Part shown: in pieces, positions 1 through 9,813 of the stretch
Position numbering within the stretch: position 1 is the stretch's first letter
Layout: the number at the start of each line of letters is the position of its first letter
From: Streptomyces venezuelae
Lineage (GTDB): Bacteria; Actinomycetota; Actinomycetes; Streptomycetales; Streptomycetaceae
Assembly: GCF_008642375.1 (NCBI RefSeq)
Contig: NZ_CP029194.1
Coordinates: 2,418,001 to 2,482,000, forward strand
DNA length: 64,000 bases
Direction: 5' to 3'
Position numbers and translations under genes: made by a program
The notes under the pieces: model-generated
What the model was told of the DNA's origin: nothing
The model's database searches: none
What the model saw: only the letters and a program-made list of their open reading frames with translations

Positions 1-50
1 CGCTTCTTCGCAAAGGTGTACGCGTTCAGCTCGTCCCGGCGCGATGCCAT
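1..50 (-). CDS. eccB: Type VII secretion protein EccB, N-terminal fragment
   Basis: Only the first 16 codons are inside the window; the gene runs off the left edge. Reading the minus strand from the ATG at 50 gives MASRRDELNAYTFAKK, which I recognise as the conserved cytosolic start of actinobacterial EccB, the single-pass membrane subunit of the ESX/type VII secretion channel. The divergent neighbour is an EccE-like gene, and a MinD-like ATPase of ESX loci lies further on, which supports the call. Little sequence is visible, so the identification rests on this short motif plus context. Confidence 0.6.
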   Translation of the reverse strand, partial: MASRRDELNAYTFAKK

Positions 51-239
51 GAGTCCCCATTCTCGTCAGGCGCAGTCTTCGCGCGGGGTCCGGGGGAGGT
101 GACACCCGGGCCCCGGCTGTCGGACCGGCCCCCTACTATGCCTGCTGTCCCGTGGGGTTCGTGGGGCGGGTAGGGTGATCCGGCCGCCAAAGCCCTGGCG
201 GGCCAGGGCGATCGGGACGAATTGAGGGGATTCTCCATC
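51..239. promoter_or_regulatory. Divergent intergenic region between eccB and eccE
   Basis: This 189-bp gap separates divergent starts and should hold promoters for both directions. Possible -10 hexamers of the Streptomyces TANNNT type are TACTAT at 134-139 and TAGGGT at 171-176 on the plus strand, but I see no good -35 partner for either. An eccE ribosome binding site GAGGGG lies at about 224-229. No strong palindrome was seen. Confidence 0.3.
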
Positions 240-1544
240 ATGGCTTCCGCCACGCGGACGCGGCCCGGCGCGGCCACCGCTTCCTCACCCCCTTCCACGG
301 GATCCGTTTCCTCGGTCTCACCGAGGCTCCAGGCACGTCCCGGACACTTCGGTTCGTTCCGATTGCAACAGCTCGTACTGATAGAGGTGGCGGCGGCGTT
401 GCTCGCCGTCGCCTGGGTCGTGGACCAGCTGATGCTGGTGCCCGCCGGCGTGGTCGCCGTCGTGCTCGTCCTGCTGGCGCTCGTGCGCCGGCACCGGCGC
501 TCCCTGCCCGAGTGGCTCGGCACCTTCCTCGCGCTGCGCGCCCGTTCGCGCCGGGCGGCCTCCTTCACCGTGCCGGAGGGTACGGAGCCGGGGCTCGCGC
601 CGGTCGTGGAGTGCGACCCGGCGCTGCGGACGTACGCGTACAGCGATCGTGACCGCCGGCCCGTCGGGATGATCGGTGACGGCACCTTCCTCACCGCCGT
701 GCTGCGGGTCGAGTCGGACAACACGGCGCTGCGGCCGGACCGCGGGGCGCGGCCGCTGCCGGTCGGGCTCGTGCGGGACGTCCTGAGCGTGGACGGCATC
801 CGGCTGGAGTCGGCGCAGATCGTGCAGCACACGCAGCCCGCTCCCGCGCCGCATCTGCCGGCGCAGTCGATGGCCGCGCGCAACTACGGGCCGCTCCAGG
901 CGCAGACGGGTTCGCCCGCGGTCCGGATCACCTGGATCGCGCTCAAGCTGGATCCCGAGCTGTGCCCGGAGGCGGTCGCCGCGCGCGGTGGCGGCATGAC
1001 GGGTGCGCAGAAGTGCGTGGTCCGGGCGGCCGACCAGCTGGCGAGCCGCCTCGCGGGCGCCGGTTTCCGGGCGAGCGTGCTGACCGAGCAGGAGCTGACC
1101 TCGGCGCTCGCGACCTCGACCTGCGCGAGCCCGATGGCGATCACGCAGGCGGGCCGGGGGCAGGCGCAGGCCCGGCGGACGCAGGAGACCGCGCGGACCT
1201 GGCGGGTCGACGACCGGCGCCACACGACGTACTGGGTGGGGCGCTGGCCCCAGTTGGGCGGTCCCGGCGGCAGCGCGGGCGCCTCGATGCCGCAGCTCGT
1301 GGCCCTGCTGACCTCGCTGCCCGCGCTCGCGACGACGTTCAGCCTGACGCTGAGCGGCGGGGACCGGCAGGAGGTGACGGTGACCGGACACGTACGGATC
1401 ACCGGGCGCAGCGACGAGGAACTGGTCGCCGCGCGGCACGAGCTGGAGCGCGCGGCGCGCGGTGTGCGGACGGGCCTGGTGCGGCTCGACCGGGAACAGG
1501 GGCCGGGCATGCTCGCCTCGCTGCCGCTGGGGGGTGCGCGCTGA
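240..1544 (+). CDS. eccE: Type VII secretion protein EccE
   Basis: The 434-residue product has two adjacent N-terminal membrane helices at about residues 44-61 and 66-83, then a long soluble domain, the layout of EccE subunits at the periphery of the ESX secretion channel. The ATG at 240 is preferred over the upstream in-frame GTG at 222 because GAGGGG sits about 10 bases before it. Its stop overlaps the next ATG by one base (TGATG), so the two are translationally coupled. The first ~40 residues are Ser/Pro/Ala-rich and probably disordered. EccE sequences are poorly conserved, so the call leans on topology, size and the neighbouring eccB and MinD-like genes. Confidence 0.75.
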   Translation: MASATRTRPGAATASSPPSTGSVSSVSPRLQARPGHFGSFRLQQLVLIEVAAALLAVAWVVDQLMLVPAGVVAVVLVLLALVRRHRRSLPEWLGTFLALRARSRRAASFTVPEGTEPGLAPVVECDPALRTYAYSDRDRRPVGMIGDGTFLTAVLRVESDNTALRPDRGARPLPVGLVRDVLSVDGIRLESAQIVQHTQPAPAPHLPAQSMAARNYGPLQAQTGSPAVRITWIALKLDPELCPEAVAARGGGMTGAQKCVVRAADQLASRLAGAGFRASVLTEQELTSALATSTCASPMAITQAGRGQAQARRTQETARTWRVDDRRHTTYWVGRWPQLGGPGGSAGASMPQLVALLTSLPALATTFSLTLSGGDRQEVTVTGHVRITGRSDEELVAARHELERAARGVRTGLVRLDREQGPGMLASLPLGGAR

Positions 1545-2356
1545 TGTCCCACTCCTTCGGTACGTCGTCGGGTCCCGGTGCGCCTTCCGGCGCCTCGCCC
1601 TCTCGCCGTGGCTCCCGCTCCTCCCGCGCCGCCGGGCGTACGGGGCGGGACACGAAGCCCCGCTTCGGCTTCGGGCTCGTCGGGCCGCGCCGCGACCGGC
1701 ACTCCGTACCCCTCGACCAGCTCGACGCGCTGGCCCTGCCCGTCGGCGACGACGGTGTGGTGATCGGCGTGGACGCCGAGAGCCGGCCGGCCGTGCTCGG
1801 CATCAACCGGCCCGTCCCGTACGACGTCACGCTCATCGGCGGACTGTGGACCGCCCAGGTGCTCGCGCTGCGCGCGGCCGCCACGGGCGCGCGGGTGGCC
1901 GTCGAGACCGGCCGCGCGCAGGCGTGGACCCCGCTCGCGCAGGCGGCGGGCGGCGGGCAGCCGTGCGTCTCGCTGCACGACGTGGGCCGGGTGCCGCCGC
2001 AGGGCGCCTCGGCGGGCAGTCCGGTGGTCGTGGTGCGCGACTGCGGCATGCGGCCGCCCCGCGGCCGTGTCGTGTCGGCGCCCTGGCAGTCGGTCGTGAC
2101 GCTGCTGCCGTATCTGAGCCCGGTCGCGCCCCGCCTCCTGGAGAAGTCCTCACTGGTCGGCGTGCAGCGGGTCTCTCCGGACGAGGCCGCGCAGATCGGC
2201 CGCATCATGGGCCTTCCGCGCCACGAGTACGAGGCGCTGTCGACGCTCGCGGACGGAGTGACCCTCTGGTGCACCCCGGGCGACCGCCAGTTCGTGATGA
2301 CGCAGGCGACGGACGCCGAGACCGGATTGTTGGGCGGCGCGCGCAGAATGGACTGA
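1544..2356 (+). CDS. Conserved hypothetical protein of the type VII secretion locus
   Basis: The 270-residue product has no signal peptide and no convincing membrane helix. Residues 1-40 are Ser/Gly/Arg-rich and likely disordered, followed by a compact alpha/beta-looking domain (for example VPYDVTLIGGLWTAQVLALR near the middle). I do not recognise a named family. The start overlaps the eccE stop by one base, so the pair is almost certainly one operon and the protein is probably an accessory cytosolic factor for ESX secretion. No catalytic motif or P-loop is visible. A shadow frame on the plus strand (1462-2451) was not used because it lacks normal codon bias. Confidence 0.6.
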   Translation: MSHSFGTSSGPGAPSGASPSRRGSRSSRAAGRTGRDTKPRFGFGLVGPRRDRHSVPLDQLDALALPVGDDGVVIGVDAESRPAVLGINRPVPYDVTLIGGLWTAQVLALRAAATGARVAVETGRAQAWTPLAQAAGGGQPCVSLHDVGRVPPQGASAGSPVVVVRDCGMRPPRGRVVSAPWQSVVTLLPYLSPVAPRLLEKSSLVGVQRVSPDEAAQIGRIMGLPRHEYEALSTLADGVTLWCTPGDRQFVMTQATDAETGLLGGARRMD

Positions 2357-2512
2357 GCGGCACGAACTCGTTCAAGTACGTCCGCTTTTGCAACGTTTTG
2401 AACGGTCAAGGTTCTCACTCTGCGGCGCGACCGGGTCACTTGGGGGCTTGACCCGGTCGGTACGGCGGTCGCGGAGCGGCTGCCGGGCCTGCCCGCGGGA
2501 TGCCGCGCCGAT

Positions 2513-2518
2513 TAGGCT
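2513..2518 (+). promoter_or_regulatory. Candidate -10 box for the MinD-like gene
   Basis: TAGGCT at 2513-2518 fits the Streptomyces TANNNT -10 consensus and lies about 55 bases before the GTG start at 2573. The -35 region about 17 bases upstream (TGCCCG) is weak. The 216-bp gap from 2357 also holds the short palindrome TTGAACGGTCAA near 2397. A separate promoter would let the ATPase be expressed apart from eccE. Confidence 0.35.
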
Positions 2519-2572
2519 GGATGAGCCCCGCCCACAACGGCACAAGGGTGCTCGACCACACCAGGAGGCAAA

Positions 2573-5500
2573 GTGAACGGCGATCGCGACGAGATCCACG
2601 GGGGTTGGAATCCGCCCGCCGACGATCAGTCCGACGCGGATCCCGCCGAGATGACGGGTGAGTTCACCATCGACTACACCCCGCCCGCCTGGTACACGCA
2701 GAACGCGTCGGGCGGTGCGGCGGCGGGCGGTGCCACTCCCCCGCCGCCGAGCGGGGCGCCGGTCGCGGTGCCAGGGCTCCCGGCGGGAAGCGGCTTCGAG
2801 CCCGGCTGGGGGGCGCAGCCGCCGGCGGCGCCGGTGCCTCCGGTGAATCCTGTTGCTCCGGTGAATCCTGTTGCCCCGATGGCCCCTGGGGTGCCGGTTG
2901 CTCCTGTTGCCCCGGTGGCTCCGGTGGCTCCGGTGGTGTCCGGGATGGGCGCGCCGGAGATGCCCGCCGCCGTGACGCCGCCCGCGCCGCTTCCCTCGCC
3001 CGTGCCCGCGCCCGCGCCTCTGCCGATTCCGGCGCCCTCGGCCACGCCCGAGATGCCGGCTCCCGCAGCGGCACCCGTCGCCGGTGCGCCGTTCGGCGGA
3101 AGCGACGTGGAGAGCGGCGCGACCATGCGCTTCTCCCCCGGCGCGCTCAAGCGCGAGATGGCCGAGCGCTCCGCCGCGGCGAAGGCCGCGCGGGGCGAGG
3201 CCGCCGACGGGGAAGCCCCGGAGACGGACGGTGCCGAGACGCCGGGAGCCGTCGAGGGCGATGCCTCCGCCGGTACGACGGTTGCCGCCGCCGACGCGGA
3301 CGCGACGGGCTCGGACGACGCGGTGACGGCCGCGCCCGACGCCGACAGTGACGGTGACGGTGACGAGGGGACGGCGGACACCCCGTCGGTTCCCGTGGCG
3401 GACGCCGAGGGCGGCAGCGAGTCCGGCGCCGAGGTCGACGCCTCTGCCGACCCGGACAGCGGTACGGAGCACGACGTCGTCGTCACCGCACCTGCCGGGG
3501 ACTCCGAGGCCGGCGACACCGGGGCTCCGGGAGCCTTCCCGGGCACCGGAACTCCCGCCGACGCCGCTCCGGGAGCCTTCCCCGGTGCCGCGCAGCCCGA
3601 CTTCGCCGCGGCGGCTCCGGGGCCGTTCCCGGGTGCCGCGCCCCAGGCCGACCCCGCACCCGGTGCCTACCCGCCCGCCGCACCGCAGGGCGGAGCCGGT
3701 CTGCCGCCGTTGCCGCCGTCGTTCCAGCCCGCCGCGCCCGCGCCCGCCCAGCAGTGGCCCGCGCAGCCGGTTCCGGGTGCCCAGCCGGTGCCCCAGGCCG
3801 CGCCGTTGCCGCCCACGGCGGGCCTGCCCGCCCCGGCAGCGCCCGGCACCCCCGGCGTCCCCGCCCCCGCTCCCGTACCGCCGCAGGCTCCCGTCGCGCC
3901 GCAGGCCCCGGGCGCGTACGGATACCCGCAGCCCGGCGCCGTACCCCCGCAGGCCCCGCAGGGCGGCTACGGCTTCCCGCACCCGGGCACTCCCCCGCAG
4001 CCGCCCCAGGGCGGTTACGGCTACCCGCAGCACACCGGTGCCGCCGGTGTGCCGCCGCAGGCGCAGCCCCAGCCGCAGGCCGCCGACGGGTACGGCTACC
4101 CGCACCCCGGCGCCGTACCGCCGCAGGAGAACCAGCCGCCCGTCGACCCGCGGACCGGGGCCGCCTGGCCCTCGCCCGTGACGCACGATCAGCGCGAGCG
4201 GTCCGTGCCGGGCGCCCCGCTCGGCTACAACGCGGCGGTGGAACTGTCCTCCGACCGGCTCCTGCGCAACAACAAGCAGAAGGCGAAGTCGAGCCGCAAC
4301 CCCGGCAGCGCGGCCCGCTTCAAGCTCGGCGGCAAGAAGGAGGAGGCGGAGCGGCAGCGCAAGCTGGAGCTGATCCGGACGCCCGTCCTCTCCTGCTACC
4401 GGATCGCGGTCATCTCGCTCAAGGGCGGTGTCGGCAAGACCACGACGACGACCGCGCTCGGCGCGACCCTGGCGACCGAGCGGCAGGACAAGATCCTGGC
4501 GATCGACGCCAACCCGGACGCCGGTACCCTCGGCCGCCGCGTGCGGCGCGAGACCGGGGCGACCATCCGCGACCTGGTGCAGGCGATCCCGTACCTGAAC
4601 TCGTACATGGACATCCGCCGCTTCACCTCGCAGGCGCCCTCCGGTCTGGAGATCCTCGCCAACGACGTGGACCCGGCCGTCTCGACGACCTTCAACGACG
4701 AGGACTACCGGCGCGCGATCGACGTCCTCGGCAAGCAGTACCCGATCATCCTCACGGACTCGGGTACGGGTCTGCTGTACAGCGCCATGCGGGGGGTGCT
4801 CGACCTCGCCGATCAGCTGATCATCATCTCCACGCCGTCCGTCGACGGCGCCTCCAGCGCGTCGACGACGCTGGACTGGCTCTCCGCGCACGGCTACGCG
4901 GACCTCGTGCAGCGCTCGATCACGGTCATCTCGGGGGTCCGCGAGACCGGAAAGATGATCAAGGTCGAGGACATCGTGCAGCACTTCCAGACCCGCTGCC
5001 GCGGTGTCGTGGTCGTGCCCTTCGACGAGCACCTGTCGGCCGGCGCCGAGGTGGACCTCGACATGATGCGGCCGAAGACGCGCGAGGCGTACTTCCACCT
5101 GTCGGCGATGGTGGCCGAGGACTTCTCCCGCGCTCAGCAGGCGCAGGGGCTGTGGACCGGTGACGGCCAGGGCGGGCTGCCACCGCACATGGCCCCGCCG
5201 ATGCCGGGCCAGCCGATGCCCGAGCAGTACGCGCCGGGGCAGTACGCGCCTGAGCAGTACGGGGCGGGACAGCCGATGCCCGGTCAGGTCCCGCCGGGGC
5301 AGTTCCCGCCCGGCCAGTTCCCGCCCGGCCAGTTCCCGCCCGCGCAGCCGGTGCCGGGGCAGTACGCTCCCGGGCAGCCGATGCCGGGGCAGGCCATGCC
5401 GGGGCATGCCATGCCGGGGCAGTACGCCCCCGGGCAGCCCGCGCCGGGGCAGCCGTACGCGCCCCAGGCTCCGCAGCCCGGACAGCCGTACCCGCAGCAG

Positions 5501-5779
5501 GGCCAGCAGCCCGGGCAGCCGTACCCCCAGCCGGGTCAGCCGCTGCCGGGGCAGTACGCGCCGGGGCAGCCCGCTCCCGGGCAGCCGTACCCCGCCCAGG
5601 CCCCGCAGCCGTATCCGCAGCAGCCCGGACAGCCGGGCCAGCCCGGACAGCCAGGTGTGCCGCAGGCCTGGCAGCAGCAGCCTCCGCAGGATCCGGCGCA
5701 GCCCCAGGCCGGGCAGCCGCTGCCCCCGCAGGCCGACCCCCAGGGGCCGCCGCAGGCTCCGCCAGCCCCTCAGCAGTAA
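2573..5779 (+). CDS. MinD/ParA-like ATPase with Pro/Gln-rich extensions (ESX-associated, EspI-like layout)
   Basis: The 1,068-residue product starts at a GTG with a strong AGGAGG eight bases upstream. Residues 1 to about 560 are Pro/Ala/Gln-rich with an acidic stretch and probably disordered. A MinD/ParA deviant P-loop KGGVGKTTT lies at about 617-625, followed by the [11 protein letters not shown] strand and the ILTDSGTG segment. From about residue 868 the tail is built of PGQ-type repeats such as [13 protein letters not shown]. Proline-rich MinD-like ATPases such as mycobacterial EspI occur in ESX loci, so a role in coordinating type VII secretion is likely but inferred. The deviant Walker A lysine and the following Asp are intact, so ATPase activity is expected. 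Confidence 0.75.
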   Translation: MNGDRDEIHGGWNPPADDQSDADPAEMTGEFTIDYTPPAWYTQNASGGAAAGGATPPPPSGAPVAVPGLPAGSGFEPGWGAQPPAAPVPPVNPVAPVNPVAPMAPGVPVAPVAPVAPVAPVVSGMGAPEMPAAVTPPAPLPSPVPAPAPLPIPAPSATPEMPAPAAAPVAGAPFGGSDVESGATMRFSPGALKREMAERSAAAKAARGEAADGEAPETDGAETPGAVEGDASAGTTVAAADADATGSDDAVTAAPDADSDGDGDEGTADTPSVPVADAEGGSESGAEVDASADPDSGTEHDVVVTAPAGDSEAGDTGAPGAFPGTGTPADAAPGAFPGAAQPDFAAAAPGPFPGAAPQADPAPGAYPPAAPQGGAGLPPLPPSFQPAAPAPAQQWPAQPVPGAQPVPQAAPLPPTAGLPAPAAPGTPGVPAPAPVPPQAPVAPQAPGAYGYPQPGAVPPQAPQGGYGFPHPGTPPQPPQGGYGYPQHTGAAGVPPQAQPQPQAADGYGYPHPGAVPPQENQPPVDPRTGAAWPSPVTHDQRERSVPGAPLGYNAAVELSSDRLLRNNKQKAKSSRNPGSAARFKLGGKKEEAERQRKLELIRTPVLSCYRIAVISLKGGVGKTTTTTALGATLATERQDKILAIDANPDAGTLGRRVRRETGATIRDLVQAIPYLNSYMDIRRFTSQAPSGLEILANDVDPAVSTTFNDEDYRRAIDVLGKQYPIILTDSGTGLLYSAMRGVLDLADQLIIISTPSVDGASSASTTLDWLSAHGYADLVQRSITVISGVRETGKMIKVEDIVQHFQTRCRGVVVVPFDEHLSAGAEVDLDMMRPKTREAYFHLSAMVAEDFSRAQQAQGLWTGDGQGGLPPHMAPPMPGQPMPEQYAPGQYAPEQYGAGQPMPGQVPPGQFPPGQFPPGQFPPAQPVPGQYAPGQPMPGQAMPGHAMPGQYAPGQPAPGQPYAPQAPQPGQPYPQQGQQPGQPYPQPGQPLPGQYAPGQPAPGQPYPAQAPQPYPQQPGQPGQPGQPGVPQAWQQQPPQDPAQPQAGQPLPPQADPQGPPQAPPAPQQ

Positions 5780-5801
5780 GGCGTCACAGGCTTAGACCAA
5801 T

Positions 5802-5835
5802 GAGGCTCCGTATCGGTCGTCCGATGCGGAGCCTC
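5802..5835 (+). terminator. Hairpin terminator after the MinD-like gene
   Basis: The arms GAGGCTCCGTATCGG and CCGATGCGGAGCCTC form a 15-bp stem with one G-U pair and a TCGT loop, 22 bases after the stop. There is no long U-tract, as is usual for GC-rich actinobacteria. Confidence 0.75.
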
Positions 5836-5862
5836 TTGGCATTCCCGCAGCCCACAAGGGGT

Positions 5863-5902
5863 TTGACGCATCGTTGACGCGGTCGGCCGCCGCTGATAGA
5901 CC
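5863..5902 (+). promoter_or_regulatory. Candidate promoter of the ABC importer operon
   Basis: Two TTGACG hexamers occur at 5863-5868 and 5874-5879. The second is separated by 17 bases from TAGACC at 5897-5902, giving a good -35/-10 layout about 50 bases before the first start codon at 5954. Confidence 0.5.
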
Positions 5903-5953
5903 TTCGCTTCACCAGTTGGCGCCCCCAAGATCCACGACACGAGGTCACGTCCT

Positions 5954-7840
5954 ATGGTCATGGTCACGAAGGTCCCTTCCCGTCCGGCCGCCCCCCGAAG
6001 ACTCCTCCGGCTGCTTCTCGCCACGGGGGTCGCCGCCACCGCGCTCTCGGCCGTCCCCCAGGCCGCGCAGGCCTCACCGGCCGCTTCCGCCGCCCCCGTC
6101 GCGCAGGCCACCGCCGACGCGAAGAGCGGCGGCGCCACCCTCACGGTGGCCGTCTCGCAGAGCATCGACTCGCTGAGCCCGTTCCTCGCCCAGAAGCTCA
6201 CCTCGACCAGCATCCACCGTCTGGCCTACGAGTACCTCACCAACTACGACGCCAAGGACGCCCGGACGATCCCCGGCCTGGCGACCGCGTGGACGCCCTC
6301 GGCGGACAAGCTGACGTGGACGTACACGATCCGCGAGGACTCGAAGTGGTCCGACGGGAAGCCGGCCACCGCCGAGGACGCGGCCTGGACCTTCAACAAG
6401 ATGATGACCGACCCGAACGCCGCCACCGCGAACGGCAGCTTCACGGCCAACTTCAAGAAGGTCACCGCCACCGACCCGCGGACGCTCGTCATCGAGCTCA
6501 AGAAGCCGCAGGCGACGATGACGGCGCTCGACGTGCCCATCGTCCCGAAGCACGTCTGGGAGAAGGTCGGCGACTTCTCGAAGTTCAACAACGACCAGCA
6601 GTTCCCGATCGTCGGCAACGGCCCCTTCGTCATCACCGACTTCAAGGTCGACCAGTACATCAAGCTGAAGCCGAACAAGACGTTCTGGCGGGGCGCACCC
6701 AAGTTCGACGAGCTGGTGTTCAAGTACTACAAGGACGGTGACGCCGCCGTCGCCGCGCTCCAGAAGGGCGAGGTGTCCTTCGTGCCGAATCTGACGCCGG
6801 CCCAGGCGGCGGCGCTGAAGTCGCAGAAGAACATCAAGGTGAACGACGCTCCCGGCCGGCGCTTCTTCGCCATCGCCACCAACCCGGGGGCCCGCTCCCA
6901 GGACGGCAGGACCTTCGGCAACGGCCACAAGGCGCTGCTCGACCCGGCCGTGCGCAAGGCGCTCTTCCTCGCGGTCGACCGGACGACCATCGTCGACAAG
7001 GTCTTCCAGGGCCACGCCGTCGAGGGCGAGGGGTACATCCCGCCGCGCTTCGGCTCGTACTTCTGGAAGCCGGAGGCCGCGCAGAAGCGGGCCTACGACC
7101 CGGCCGCGGCGGCGAAGGTCCTCGACGCCGCCGGGTACCGGAAGAACGCCGAGGGCAAGCGGGTCGGCAAGGACGGCAAGGCGCTGGACTTCCGCATCCT
7201 CTGTCACGCCACCGACCCGAACGACAAGGCGATCGGCAAGTACCTCCAGGAGTGGTGGGGCAAGCTCGGCATCGGGCTGAAGGTCGAGTGCCTGGACAGC
7301 GTCTCCGACCCGTGGGTCAAGGGCGACTACGACCTGGCCTTCGACGGCTGGTCGGTCAACCCCGACCCGGACTACGTCCTGTCGATCCACACCTGCGGCA
7401 CGCTCCCGGCGACGCCGAAGGACAGCGGCGCCACCGACAACTTCATCTGCGACAAGGAGTTCGACGCGCTCTACGCGCAGCAGGCGGTGGAGTACGACGC
7501 CGCCAAGCGGGCGGATCTGGTCAAGAGGATGCAGTCCCGGCTGTACGACACGGGGTACATGAACATCATGGCCTACCCGAACGCCCTGGAGGCGTACCGC
7601 ACGGACCAGATCAAGTCCATCACGACGATGCCGGAGGCCGCCGGCAACCTGTGGGGGCAGGACGGCTACTGGAGCTGGTGGTCCGCCGTGCCCACCGCCT
7701 CCGCCGCCTCGTCCGACGACTCGGACGACAGTTCGGCCACCGGGGTGATCCTCGGCGTCGGCGCCGCCGCGGTCGTCCTGGTCGGAGTGGGTGTCTGGGC
7801 CGCCCGGCGCCGCCGCGCCGGCGCCGACGACCGCGAGTAG
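5954..7840 (+). CDS. ABC transporter substrate-binding protein (peptide/nickel family, SBP_bac_5) with C-terminal membrane anchor
   Basis: The 628-residue product begins with a Sec-type signal peptide (RRLLRLLLATGVAATALS, probable cleavage after AQA near residue 40) and continues as a family 5 solute-binding protein (LTVAVSQSIDSLSPF; the long two-lobed domain to about residue 585). Unlike most Gram-positive binding proteins it has no lipobox cysteine. Instead it ends with a Ser/Asp linker, one hydrophobic helix (GVILGVGAAAVVLVGVGVWA) and a basic tail, which would anchor it to the membrane. It is the first gene of a five-gene importer operon; the permease gene follows three bases after its stop. 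The family binds oligopeptides, nickel or related ligands; the ligand cannot be told from sequence. Confidence 0.85.
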   Translation: MVMVTKVPSRPAAPRRLLRLLLATGVAATALSAVPQAAQASPAASAAPVAQATADAKSGGATLTVAVSQSIDSLSPFLAQKLTSTSIHRLAYEYLTNYDAKDARTIPGLATAWTPSADKLTWTYTIREDSKWSDGKPATAEDAAWTFNKMMTDPNAATANGSFTANFKKVTATDPRTLVIELKKPQATMTALDVPIVPKHVWEKVGDFSKFNNDQQFPIVGNGPFVITDFKVDQYIKLKPNKTFWRGAPKFDELVFKYYKDGDAAVAALQKGEVSFVPNLTPAQAAALKSQKNIKVNDAPGRRFFAIATNPGARSQDGRTFGNGHKALLDPAVRKALFLAVDRTTIVDKVFQGHAVEGEGYIPPRFGSYFWKPEAAQKRAYDPAAAAKVLDAAGYRKNAEGKRVGKDGKALDFRILCHATDPNDKAIGKYLQEWWGKLGIGLKVECLDSVSDPWVKGDYDLAFDGWSVNPDPDYVLSIHTCGTLPATPKDSGATDNFICDKEFDALYAQQAVEYDAAKRADLVKRMQSRLYDTGYMNIMAYPNALEAYRTDQIKSITTMPEAAGNLWGQDGYWSWWSAVPTASAASSDDSDDSSATGVILGVGAAAVVLVGVGVWAARRRRAGADDRE

Positions 7841-7843
7841 TCC

Positions 7844-8905
7844 GTGACGACGGCAAGCACTCCCGCCGACGTGGCGCGGGCCGAACAGGCCCGCGCCACG
7901 GACGGCGCCTCCCGCACCGGTTCCTCCCTCGGCTATCTCCGCCACGCGGCGGGGAAGCTGGGCGGCGCACTTGTCTCGCTCCTCGCCGTCCTGGTCACCA
8001 GCTTCTTCCTCTTCCGGATCATCCCCGGTGACCCGGTGAAGGCGATGACCCACGGCGTGCCCACCACGGCCGAGCAACTGGCCACGCTCCGACGCCAGTT
8101 CGGGCTCGACCTGCCGCTCTGGCAGCAGTTCACCGACTACTGCGCCAAGGCGCTCAGCGGCGATCTCGGCACCTCGTTCCAGTTCCGCGCCCCCGTCGGG
8201 GAGCTGATCGCGGAGAAGCTCCCCGCGACGCTGCTGCTCACCGGGGTCGCCGTGGTGATCTACTCGGCGCTCGGGCTCTGGCTCGGCACCCGCTCGGCCT
8301 GGCGCCACGGCGGTCTCGGCGACAAGCTGAACACCGGGATCGCGCTGACCCTGTGGTCGGTGCCGTCGTTCTGGCTCGGGCTGCTGCTCATCATCGTGTT
8401 CTCGGTCGGCATGGGCCCGATCCCGGGACTCTTCCCGACCGGCGGCATGGAGTCGGGCACGGGCGAGACCGGCTTCGGCTACGTCCTCGACGTCGCCCAT
8501 CACCTGGTCCTGCCCGTCGTGACGCTCGTGGCCGTCGGCTACGCGCAGACCCTGCTCGTGATGCGTTCCTCGCTCCTCGACGAGATGGGCGGCGACTATC
8601 TGACGACGGCGCGGGCGAAGGGGCTGCGCGACGACGTCGTACGGCGCCGGCACGCCGTGCCGAACGCGCTGCTCCCGACGGTCACCATGATCTTCATCAA
8701 CCTGGGCCATGTGGCGGCCGGTTCGATCCTGGTGGAGACGGTCTTCTCCTGGCCGGGACTCGGCGGCCTCTTCTACCAGGCACTCAGCGTGCCCGACCTG
8801 CCGCTCGTCCAGGGCCTGTTCGTCGTCTTCGCCGGGGCGATGATCCTGATGAACCTGATCGCCGACCTGCTCTATCCGATGCTCGACCCCCGGGTGGGCC
8901 GATGA
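7844..8905 (+). CDS. ABC transporter permease (DppB/OppB family)
   Basis: The 353-residue inner-membrane protein starts at a GTG three bases after the binding-protein stop. It has an N-terminal helix followed by the conserved FFLFRIIPGDP element, a large extracytoplasmic loop, and the BPD_transp_1 core. The EAA-type coupling loop that contacts the ATPases is seen as DYLTTARAKGL and continues to HAVPNALLP. Length and layout match DppB/OppB proteins. The stop overlaps the start of the second permease by four bases (ATGA). Residues 1-30 are hydrophilic and longer than usual. With the partner permease it would form the channel for the ligand delivered by the anchored binding protein. Confidence 0.9.
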   Translation: MTTASTPADVARAEQARATDGASRTGSSLGYLRHAAGKLGGALVSLLAVLVTSFFLFRIIPGDPVKAMTHGVPTTAEQLATLRRQFGLDLPLWQQFTDYCAKALSGDLGTSFQFRAPVGELIAEKLPATLLLTGVAVVIYSALGLWLGTRSAWRHGGLGDKLNTGIALTLWSVPSFWLGLLLIIVFSVGMGPIPGLFPTGGMESGTGETGFGYVLDVAHHLVLPVVTLVAVGYAQTLLVMRSSLLDEMGGDYLTTARAKGLRDDVVRRRHAVPNALLPTVTMIFINLGHVAAGSILVETVFSWPGLGGLFYQALSVPDLPLVQGLFVVFAGAMILMNLIADLLYPMLDPRVGR

Positions 8906-9813
8906 CGACCGCGAAGACGCCCGCCACCACGACCTCGCTGGTGTGGCAGCGCCGCCGGGCCTCGGTGGCCCGCTTCTGGAAGCAGTACCGCACCCACCGC
9001 GCCGGGCTCTACGGCCTCGCCGCGCTCGCGCTCATCGCGCTGCTCGCCGTCACCGCCCCGCTGACCGTCGGCGCGGACGTCCAGTCGGTGACGCAGGCGC
9101 CCGGCACGGCACTGGAGTCACCCAGCGCCGAATTCCCGCTCGGCACCGACCAGTTCGGCCGCTCACTGCTCGGGCTGCTGATCTGGGGAGCCCGGATCTC
9201 GCTGCTCGTGGGGCTGCTCGCGGCGGGCCTCTCGGTGGCCATCGGCACCGTGGTGGGGATCATCGCCGGACACTACGGCGGCTGGTTCTCCACCGTCGTC
9301 ATGCGGATCACGGACTGGTTCCTGGTGATGCCGACGCTGGTCCTCGCCATCGTGCTCGCGACCGTCATGTCCCGGTCGATGTGGACGGTGGTCCTGGCGA
9401 TCGGCGTGACCTCCTGGCCGACGACGGCCCGCCTCGTGCGGGCGCAGACGATCGCGGTCGAGTCCCGCCCGTACATCGAGCGCGCGACCGCGCTCGGCGG
9501 CGGCCACGGGCACGTCATGAGCAAGCACGTCCTGCCGAACGTGATGCCGCTGGTTCTCGCCCAGACCACCCTCTGCATCTCGACGGCCATCCTCACCGAG
9601 GCGACCCTCGCCTTCCTCGGGCTCGGCGACCCGACGGTGGTCTCCTGGGGCGGGATGCTCCAGGACGCCCGGGAGGCGGGCGCGGTCTCCTCAGGACACT
9701 GGTGGTACCTGGCCCCGCCCGGCCTCGCGATCGCGCTGGTCGCGCTCGCGTTCACCCTCTGCGGCCGGGCCGTCGAGGCCGTTCTTAACCCGAAGCTGGG
9801 GGTGGGTCGTTGA
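8902..9813 (+). CDS. ABC transporter permease (DppC/OppC family)
   Basis: The 303-residue product has the DppC layout: a cytosolic N-terminus, a first helix, the extracytoplasmic element FPLGTDQFGRSLL typical of OppC/DppC proteins, then five helices with the coupling loop YIERATALGGGHGHVMSKHVLPN. The ATG at 8902 overlaps the previous stop (ATGA). It is the heterodimer partner of the preceding permease. The gene ends in the sequence that contains the TTG start of the first ATPase, so translation of all five importer genes is coupled. Nothing is truncated or unusual. Confidence 0.9.
   Translation: MTTAKTPATTTSLVWQRRRASVARFWKQYRTHRAGLYGLAALALIALLAVTAPLTVGADVQSVTQAPGTALESPSAEFPLGTDQFGRSLLGLLIWGARISLLVGLLAAGLSVAIGTVVGIIAGHYGGWFSTVVMRITDWFLVMPTLVLAIVLATVMSRSMWTVVLAIGVTSWPTTARLVRAQTIAVESRPYIERATALGGGHGHVMSKHVLPNVMPLVLAQTTLCISTAILTEATLAFLGLGDPTVVSWGGMLQDAREAGAVSSGHWWYLAPPGLAIALVALAFTLCGRAVEAVLNPKLGVGR

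Noticed and set aside
2372..5407. 1,011-codon minus-strand reading opposite the MinD-like gene
   Set aside because: It is an Arg/Gly/Leu/His-rich shadow without motifs; the plus strand carries the P-loop and correct third-position GC bias.
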